Assembly (NCBI GenBank): GCA_964392965.1
Contig: CAYMSA010000072.1
Coordinates: 1 to 8,476, forward strand
Origin: CAYMSA01 sp964392965
GTDB lineage: Bacteria; Actinomycetota; Coriobacteriia; Anaerosomatales; Anaerosomataceae
Reading direction: 5' to 3'
DNA length: 8,476 bases
The notes under the pieces were generated by a model. The model was not told the origin of the DNA and did not search any database. It saw only the letters and a program-made list of their open reading frames with translations. Position 1 is the first letter of the stretch, and each line of letters begins with the position of its first letter. Position numbers and translations under genes: made by a program. Below, piece by piece: positions 1-5,471 of the stretch.

Positions 1-1299
1 TCGCTCGTCCCGCTCTTCCCCGAGGCCGACTGGCCCGAGCGCCGCATCCGCGACCTCATGGGCGTGCGGCCCGCCGGCCACCCGCGTGCGGCCCGCCTCG
101 TGCGCCACGCGCACTGGCCGAAGGGCTTCTACCCGCTCGTCCACGACCCCGCGCGGCCGGTCGGCGAGTGGGGCGCGCCCGCCCCCATGCAGCTCGTCAG
201 CGTCCGGGGCGAGGGCGTCCACGAGATCCCCGTGGGACCGATCCACGCCGGCATCATCGAGCCCGGTCACTTCCGCTTCTTCGCCGACGGCGAGCGCACG
301 ATCGCCCTCGAGCCGCGGCTCTTCTACGTGCATCGCGGTCTCGAGAAGCTCGCATGCGGCCGCACGCCAGAGCAGGTCCTGCGTCTCGCCGAGGTGGTCT
401 CGGGCGACACTGCGATCGGCCACGGCTGGGCGTTCTGCGAGGCCGTCGAGGCGGCGGTCGGAATCGAAGTCCCGGCGCCAGCGCAGCTCCTGCGCGCCGC
501 GCTCCTCGAGGCCGAGCGGATCGCCGCCCACGTCACCGACATGGGCGCGATGCTGAACGACGTCGCACTACCCCTCGCGTTGACGCAGTCCCTCGGCCTG
601 CGGGAGGACATCATGCGCGCGAACGCGACGTGCTTCGGCCACCGCTTCCTGCGCGGCGCGATGGCACTCGGCGGGGTGGATCCGGCGTGTCTCGCGAGCA
701 GCGAGCCGGACGCGCTCAAGCGCTGGGCAGCCACGGTGGCCGAGACCGGCCGGCTCGCGTGCGGCCTCGCCGGGCGCTTCGTGGCGCGCGACGCGGTGGT
801 GGAGCGCTTCGAGCGCACGGGCGCGCTCTCAAAGGAGCTCGCGCATCGGTATCGGGCCGTGGGGCTCGCAGCGCGCGCTTCGGGCATCCGGCACGACGCG
901 CGGATGTGGTCGGCGTGCCCCGCGTACGAGAGCCACGAGCCGATCACGCAGCGCTGGGGCGACGTGATGGCGCGCTACCTGGTCCGCATGCGGGAGATCG
1001 AGGCGTCGGTGGCACTGCTCGAAACGCTGGCACCCGAGATAGCGCCCGGGGTGGCGGCAATCGACCCCGAAGCCTGGCGGAGCCTCACCGCCGAGGGCCT
1101 CGGCAGCGTCGAGGGGTGGCGCGGCGAGTGCCTGCACTACGTGCGCCTTGAAGACGGCCTCGTTTCCACCTGGGCTCCTCAGGACCCGTCCGCGCACAAC
1201 TGGCGCCTGCTGCCGCTCTCGGTGACCGCCGACGTCATCCCCGACTTCCCGGTGGTGAACAAGAGCTTCAACCTGTCGTACGCCGGGAACGACCTGTAG
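1..1299 (+). CDS. Hydrogenase-4 component G-like / NuoCD-like large subunit, [NiFe] ligands lost (Ehr type), 5' partial
   Basis: The reading frame is open from base 1, so the ATG at 58 is internal and the N-terminus lies outside the window; 432 residues are visible. Residues about 8-50 resemble the end of the NuoC/30-kDa domain (DWPERRIRDLMGV...GHP...W). The NuoD/hydrogenase large-subunit domain follows, with VGPIHAGIIEPGH (78-90) and YVHRGLEKLA. This C-D fusion matches HycE/HyfG of group-4 membrane-bound hydrogenases, cytoplasmic subunits that face a membrane ion-pumping module. In true hydrogenases two CxxC motifs bind Ni-Fe. Here the first is SGDT (S134, T137; bases 400-411) and the second, normally DPCxxC, is DPSAHN (S397, N400; bases 1183-1200). 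The protein therefore should not carry a normal Ni-Fe site and best fits the energy-converting hydrogenase-related (Ehr) class, whose reaction is unsettled. The C-terminus NKSFNLSYAGNDL is intact and ends at TAG. No small subunit (NuoB/HyfI-like) follows, so this is probably the last gene of its operon. Family assignment is confident; function is not. Confidence 0.88.
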   Translation, partial: SLVPLFPEADWPERRIRDLMGVRPAGHPRAARLVRHAHWPKGFYPLVHDPARPVGEWGAPAPMQLVSVRGEGVHEIPVGPIHAGIIEPGHFRFFADGERTIALEPRLFYVHRGLEKLACGRTPEQVLRLAEVVSGDTAIGHGWAFCEAVEAAVGIEVPAPAQLLRAALLEAERIAAHVTDMGAMLNDVALPLALTQSLGLREDIMRANATCFGHRFLRGAMALGGVDPACLASSEPDALKRWAATVAETGRLACGLAGRFVARDAVVERFERTGALSKELAHRYRAVGLAARASGIRHDARMWSACPAYESHEPITQRWGDVMARYLVRMREIEASVALLETLAPEIAPGVAAIDPEAWRSLTAEGLGSVEGWRGECLHYVRLEDGLVSTWAPQDPSAHNWRLLPLSVTADVIPDFPVVNKSFNLSYAGNDL

Positions 1300-1312
1300 G
1301 TCCTCCGCCTTC

Positions 1313-1336
1313 GTGTGGCAAGCGTGCTGGCCACAC
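1313..1336. terminator. Hairpin between convergent genes, candidate bidirectional terminator
   Basis: A perfect 7-bp inverted repeat, GTGTGGC (1313-1319) and GCCACAC (1330-1336), is separated by 10 bases that can pair further through AG/CT. It lies in the 42-base gap between the end of the hydrogenase-like gene (+) and the end of copA (-), where a shared terminator is expected. There is no T-run on either side, so an intrinsic terminator is plausible but not proven. Confidence 0.42.
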
Positions 1337-1341
1337 AGGTC

Positions 1342-3720
1342 TCACCGCTCCGCTGACCGACTGCGAGCGGACTCGCCCCCGAGACTCGGCTGAAACCGCT
1401 TCAGCAGCAGCGAGCTCGTCACCACACTCACACTCGAGAGCGCCATGGCCGCCCCGGCGATCTCGGGCCGCAGCAGGCCAAGTGCCGCCACCGGGATGCC
1501 GAGCGTGTTGTAGCCGAGCGCCCAGAAGAAGTTCAGCCGGATGCGGCGCATCGTCGAGCGGGAGAGCTCGATGGCGGTGACGACGTCGCGCGGGTCGTTC
1601 TTCACGAGCACGATGTCGCCGGTCTCCATCGCCACGTCGGTACCCGCGCCCATCGCGATGCCGATGTCGGCACGCGCTAGCGCGGGTGAGTCGTTGATGC
1701 CGTCGCCCACCATCGCCGTCACGAGCCCGCGCGCCTGAAGCGCTGCGATCGCCTCGGCCTTGTCGGCGGGAAGCACTTCGGCGAGCACGTCATCTCGCCC
1801 GATACCTGCCTCGGCGGCGATCGCCGCAGCGGTGCGGGCGTTGTCGCCGGTGATCATGAAGACCCGCAGTCCGAGGGCGCGCAGCCGGGCGATGGCCTCG
1901 CGCGAGTGGTCGCGCAGCGTATCGGCGACCGCGATCAGCCCCGCCACCGAGCCGTCGATGGCCACGAGCATGACCGTCTTGCCCGCTGCTTCGAGTCCGG
2001 CGATGCGCGGCTCGAGGGCGGCGGCGTCCACGCCCTCCCGGGCCATGAGGCCGCGGTTGCCGAGGACGACCCTGCGCCCGCCAACCGAGCCCTCCACGCC
2101 GTAGCCGGGGATGGCCGCGAACTCCTCGACCGCCGTCGGCTCGATTCCCGCCGCTCCCGCATGCTGCACGATGGCCGCGGCGAGCGGATGCTCCGAGGAA
2201 CGCTCGAGCGACACGGCCGCACGAAGCACGTCGTCCGCCGCGTGGCCCGCAGCCGCCTCAAGGTCGGTCACCTCAGGGCGCCCGCGCGTGAGCGTGCCCG
2301 TCTTGTCGAAGACGACCGCGTCGAGCGAGTGCGCCGTCTCCAGCGCCTCACCGTTCTTGATGAGCACGCCGTACTCGGCGCCCTTACCGGTGCCCACCAT
2401 GGTGGCGGTGGGCGTGGCGAGGCCGAGCGCGCACGGACAAGCGATCACGAGCACCGCGGTGCCGGCGAGGAGTGCCTTGACGAAGACCGGGTCCCCGGCG
2501 AAGAACTCGGGGCCGACGAGCGAGGGCACGACCAACAACCACACGAGGAACGTCACGACGGCGATGCCGACGACCACGGGGACGAACACCGCCGAGATCC
2601 GGTCGGCGAAGCGCTGGACGGGCGCCTTGGAGCCCTGCGCCTCCTCCACGAGGCGCACGATCTGCGCGAGCGCCGTGTCGCGGCCGACGCGCGTGGCACG
2701 GAATCGGAACGAGCCGAGCGTGTTGAGCGTGGCGCCGATGACCGTGTCGCCGACACCCTTCTCGACGGGGATCGACTCACCGGTCAGCATCGACTCGTCC
2801 ACCGAGGAGCCACCTTCGATCACCACGCCGTCCACCGGCACCTTCTCGCCCGGCCGCACGACGAGGATGTCGCCGGGCATGACCTGCTCGATGGGCACAT
2901 CGGTCTCGACGCCTTCGCGCACGACGCGCGCGTCACGCGCGGCAAGGCCCGCGAGCTTTCGGATGGCCTCGCCGGTGCGCCCCTTGGCACGCGCCTCGAG
3001 GAGCTTGCCGAGGCTCACGAAAGCGATCAGCATCGCCGACGTCTCGAAGAACACCGGCTCGGCTGCAAGCACTGGCACGAACGTGGCCGCGAGCGAGTAG
3101 AAGTACGCCGCCGACGTGCCGATGGCGATGAGCGTGTCCATGCTCCCGCCGCCGCGCTTGAGCGAGTGCCACGCGCCCGCGTAGTAGCGTGCGCCCGCCC
3201 AGAACTGCACGGGTGTGGCGAACACGAACGCCAGATACTTCATGACGAGCATGTGCTCCCAGGTTCCGCCGAAGACGCCTGCGAGGAGCCGCGCCACAGC
3301 GGCTGGAATGATGTCCATGAACGGCGGCACCATCGAGACGAGCATCACGAGCGCCGCGAGCACGAAGCTCACGACCGTCATCAGGCGCTGTCTCCGGTAG
3401 AGCTCCTCGCGCTGGAGGTCCTGCGCGCTGGCGCCCTCGGCGGGCAGACCCGACGGCTCAAGCAACGGTTCGGCGGTGAAGCCCGCCCGAGCCACAGCCG
3501 CCATGATCTCTCCGGGGCCGATGAGCGCCGGGTCGTAGGTGGCACTCAAGCGCTCGGAGGCGAGATTGACGCTGGCCTCGGCGATGCCCGGCGTCCTGGA
3601 GAGCGTCCGTTCGATGGCCGCAGCGCACGAGGCGCACGACATGCCGGTGATCGCGAAGGTGGCCCGGGCGAGGTTGGCGGGCGGGGTGACTCCGGACGGT
3701 GTCTCGAATGCTGCGTTCAT
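1342..3720 (-). CDS. copA: Copper-exporting P1B-type ATPase (CopA)
   Basis: This is a complete 792-aa integral membrane ATPase that would expel Cu+ from the cytoplasm using ATP. It has one N-terminal heavy-metal-associated domain with GMSCASC (26-32). Further landmarks are the actuator loop TGE (313-315), the membrane metal site CPC (428-430), the phosphorylation motif DKTGT (D472), the nucleotide-binding HP (511-512), TGDN (624-627) and GDGIND (672-677). The later membrane helices carry YN (737-738) and MxxSS (M759, S762, S763). CPC, YN and MxxSS together are the signature of the Cu+ (P1B-1) subgroup and argue against Zn/Cd export. Length and domain order are normal for CopA with a single metal-binding domain. 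The ATG is preceded by GGGAGGA at 3725-3731 with about 4 bases of spacing. No CopZ chaperone or CsoR/CopY regulator is adjacent. A LuxR-type gene lies 60 bases upstream on the same strand, so read-through is possible. No copper-operator sequence was recognised. Confidence 0.95.
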   Translation of the reverse strand: MNAAFETPSGVTPPANLARATFAITGMSCASCAAAIERTLSRTPGIAEASVNLASERLSATYDPALIGPGEIMAAVARAGFTAEPLLEPSGLPAEGASAQDLQREELYRRQRLMTVVSFVLAALVMLVSMVPPFMDIIPAAVARLLAGVFGGTWEHMLVMKYLAFVFATPVQFWAGARYYAGAWHSLKRGGGSMDTLIAIGTSAAYFYSLAATFVPVLAAEPVFFETSAMLIAFVSLGKLLEARAKGRTGEAIRKLAGLAARDARVVREGVETDVPIEQVMPGDILVVRPGEKVPVDGVVIEGGSSVDESMLTGESIPVEKGVGDTVIGATLNTLGSFRFRATRVGRDTALAQIVRLVEEAQGSKAPVQRFADRISAVFVPVVVGIAVVTFLVWLLVVPSLVGPEFFAGDPVFVKALLAGTAVLVIACPCALGLATPTATMVGTGKGAEYGVLIKNGEALETAHSLDAVVFDKTGTLTRGRPEVTDLEAAAGHAADDVLRAAVSLERSSEHPLAAAIVQHAGAAGIEPTAVEEFAAIPGYGVEGSVGGRRVVLGNRGLMAREGVDAAALEPRIAGLEAAGKTVMLVAIDGSVAGLIAVADTLRDHSREAIARLRALGLRVFMITGDNARTAAAIAAEAGIGRDDVLAEVLPADKAEAIAALQARGLVTAMVGDGINDSPALARADIGIAMGAGTDVAMETGDIVLVKNDPRDVVTAIELSRSTMRRIRLNFFWALGYNTLGIPVAALGLLRPEIAGAAMALSSVSVVTSSLLLKRFQPSLGGESARSRSAER

Positions 3721-3780
3721 GCGGTCCTCCCGATGCGCTCACACGCCGACGCGCTGGCCACACGACGAACGCGACGCTCT

Positions 3781-5241
3781 TCATTCTCGCGTGAGTCGAA
3801 GGATGTCCTCGCGGCAGCTGACGTCGAGTTTGCGATAGATGTTGTGGATGTGCGTTCGGACGGTATTGGGCGATATCGACAGCACCTCGGATATGAAGAC
3901 GCCGTTGTGGCCCTCGGCAAGATAGCGGAGCACCTCTTCCTCGCGGGCAGTGAGCTGTCGCTCACGTGCGATTCGGGTACATGCCTCCGCCGGCGCGCGA
4001 CCGGCATCCTGGCGCCCGCGGACTGCCTCACTCCAGTCACTGAGTGTCCTCCAACGCAGATAGGAGAAGAGCAGTGCCACGCAGGCGTAGACCGTCGTCG
4101 CAATGATCAGAACGACGTTGACGCTCTCGTCGGCGATGAGTTCCCCGCTCAGTAGGCCGGCGACGGATGAACCCGAGAAGAGGAAGACGGCCAGGGAGAA
4201 GATGAGATCCGGGGCGAACTCATCGGCGTGCGCGATTGCCACGAGCGAGGACAGGGTGAGTACCGCCGCCATGACATACAGCACATACGCGAGGAAGATG
4301 ATGACGTCCTGCGAGAGCGCCAGGTGTGGCGAGAGACTGCCGACCGTCAGCAGCAAGACCGCCAGCAGTGAGATGAAGGCCGATTGCGCCGACCGCAGAC
4401 GGAGCGGCTGCCGCTGGCCGAGTGCGTAGACGAGGAGCACCACGCAGACCACAACCGTCGCCGTCAGGTAGTAGCCGAAGCTGGCGATGATGGCGCTGCG
4501 CAGGACACCGACGACATAAGCGAAGACGATGAGACCCAACATCGGCATCGCGACGACGTCGACGAGCGACGGAAGCACCTTGAGGATCCGGACGGACTCG
4601 GTCCCGTTCTCCGGGCGAGCTCCCTCGCGGTCGACCGCCGGCATCCGGGAAAGCCGAAAACCGAGTGCGACGGCGACCAGCACGCATCCGCAGAACGACA
4701 CCGAAACGGCCACCTCGCTCAGCGCACTAAGGAGCAGCCACATGCCGGCAGCAAGCATGCTGGCCGCCGATATGTTGATGAGCGCCTGTTCCGGCTCGAA
4801 TCGCCGGTAGATCCGCCCCCAGATGAGACAGAGGGCAACATCGCCGGCGCCGGTGATCAGCGCTAGAGGAATGAGCACGAACAGCGACACCGCTGCAGTC
4901 AGTGACAGCACGGCGAAGGCGATGCTGCCGACAGTGAAGCAAAGCCCACCGACGAGCAATAGTGACTTCCGGGACAGCTCTCTGCCCAGGGCGCTGAGCA
5001 CCGCGCAGCCCGCCGATACCAGAGCCGCGAACCCGAGCATCATGGGGGCATAGACCCGCATGAAGCCGCTGTAGCCAGGATGCGCGCCGAACGGCGTCAC
5101 GCTCGCCGAGTAGATGAGCAGCGACACGATGAGCGCTGCAAGGCCGACGACGGCCATCAGCCGCTCGCTCCGCGTCCTGCCCGGCTCACCGGCCGACGTC
5201 GGCTGGCCCGTGTCTTTGATCCGCTGTGGTTGATGGGTCAT
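3781..5241 (-). CDS. Membrane-bound LuxR-family transcriptional regulator (12 TM helices plus HTH)
   Basis: The 486-aa protein has about 12 hydrophobic helices between residues 28 and 397 (for example LMAVVGLAALIVSLLIY and VVLIIATTVYACVALLF). A short linker leads to a C-terminal LuxR/GerE helix-turn-helix at about 426-486, with LTAREEEVLRYLAEG and SPNTVRTHIHNIYRKLDV. The architecture, an MFS-like membrane domain fused to a DNA-binding tail, is abundant in Eggerthella, Gordonibacter, Slackia and relatives, often beside a reductase gene that it is thought to control. Inference: the membrane part senses a small molecule and the HTH binds the divergent control region at 5242-5471. The ATG at 5241 was chosen because GAGGAGGG (5248-5255) sits at ideal spacing. 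An in-frame GTG at 5277 would add 12 residues but has no ribosome-binding site. Sampled G+C is about 60-62%, lower than in copA. The ligand is unknown; regulator class is confident. Confidence 0.9.
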   Translation of the reverse strand: MTHQPQRIKDTGQPTSAGEPGRTRSERLMAVVGLAALIVSLLIYSASVTPFGAHPGYSGFMRVYAPMMLGFAALVSAGCAVLSALGRELSRKSLLLVGGLCFTVGSIAFAVLSLTAAVSLFVLIPLALITGAGDVALCLIWGRIYRRFEPEQALINISAASMLAAGMWLLLSALSEVAVSVSFCGCVLVAVALGFRLSRMPAVDREGARPENGTESVRILKVLPSLVDVVAMPMLGLIVFAYVVGVLRSAIIASFGYYLTATVVVCVVLLVYALGQRQPLRLRSAQSAFISLLAVLLLTVGSLSPHLALSQDVIIFLAYVLYVMAAVLTLSSLVAIAHADEFAPDLIFSLAVFLFSGSSVAGLLSGELIADESVNVVLIIATTVYACVALLFSYLRWRTLSDWSEAVRGRQDAGRAPAEACTRIARERQLTAREEEVLRYLAEGHNGVFISEVLSISPNTVRTHIHNIYRKLDVSCREDILRLTRE

Positions 5242-5247
5242 GCGCGG

Positions 5248-5255
5248 CCCTCCTC
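5248..5255 (-). promoter_or_regulatory. Ribosome binding site that fixes the LuxR-gene start
   Basis: Read on the minus strand, GAGGAGGG lies 6 bases before the ATG at 5241. It sits inside the coding region that would result from the upstream GTG at 5277, which argues that the shorter protein is the real product. Confidence 0.75.
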
Positions 5256-5310
5256 GGCAGAAGCATAGCACCCGCACCAGGCAAGACGAGGTGCCGACGA
5301 CCGTCTACGT

Positions 5311-5360
5311 AGAATCGTTTATGCACGTTAGGCCACCTTCATATGCGGCTAAACGATTCT
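5311..5360. promoter_or_regulatory. Perfect 11-bp inverted repeat, candidate operator for the divergent LuxR/flavoprotein pair
   Basis: AGAATCGTTTA (5311-5321) and its exact reverse complement TAAACGATTCT (5350-5360) are separated by 28 bases, 39 bases centre to centre. A related sequence, CACGTTAGGCC (about 5324-5334), lies between them and resembles the reverse complement of the right arm's inner flank (ATCGTTTAGCC), so there may be a third, weaker half-site. The element is A+T-richer than its surroundings. It lies 70 bases upstream of the regulator ATG and 111 bases upstream of the flavoprotein ATG, as expected for a shared divergent promoter. Binding by the adjacent LuxR-type protein is inferred from position. 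I could not assign -35/-10 boxes with confidence. A cruciform or RNA hairpin role is less likely because of the long spacer. Confidence 0.65.
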
Positions 5361-5471
5361 GCGGATTGCCGCCCCGTCCCCGGCGCCCTAGCTTTCGGCT
5401 GAAGGAGATGGCCCTGCGCAGCACGTCGTGATAGTGCGCGCAGGTGCCACAGTCGAGGGAAGGGAAAGGGC

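Noticed and set aside
168..1151. 327-aa plus-strand frame inside the hydrogenase-like gene
   Set aside because: It is an out-of-frame, arginine-rich shadow of the conserved NuoD-like frame.
1329..3764. Shared GCTGGCCACAC at 1327-1336 and in the 3721-3780 gap flanking copA, as direct repeats of an inserted element
   Set aside because: The match is only about 11 bases in very G+C-rich DNA, GGCCACAC also occurs near 8039, and no transposase or terminal inverted repeats accompany it.
1906..4155. 749-aa open frame on the plus strand opposite copA and into the regulator
   Set aside because: It is a shadow of copA: low-complexity, rich in R, H, D, E and G from antisense G+C-rich codons, with no recognisable domain, while the minus strand encodes an unmistakable CopA.
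5239..5277. GTG at 5277 as start of the LuxR-type gene
   Set aside because: No ribosome-binding site precedes it, whereas GAGGAGGG at 5248-5255 is ideally placed for the ATG at 5241.
5402..5431. Seven-codon leader peptide (MALRSTS) after an AAGGAG in the flavoprotein leader
   Set aside because: The AAGGAG abuts the ATG with no spacing, so initiation would be poor, and no attenuator structure with alternative pairing was evident.
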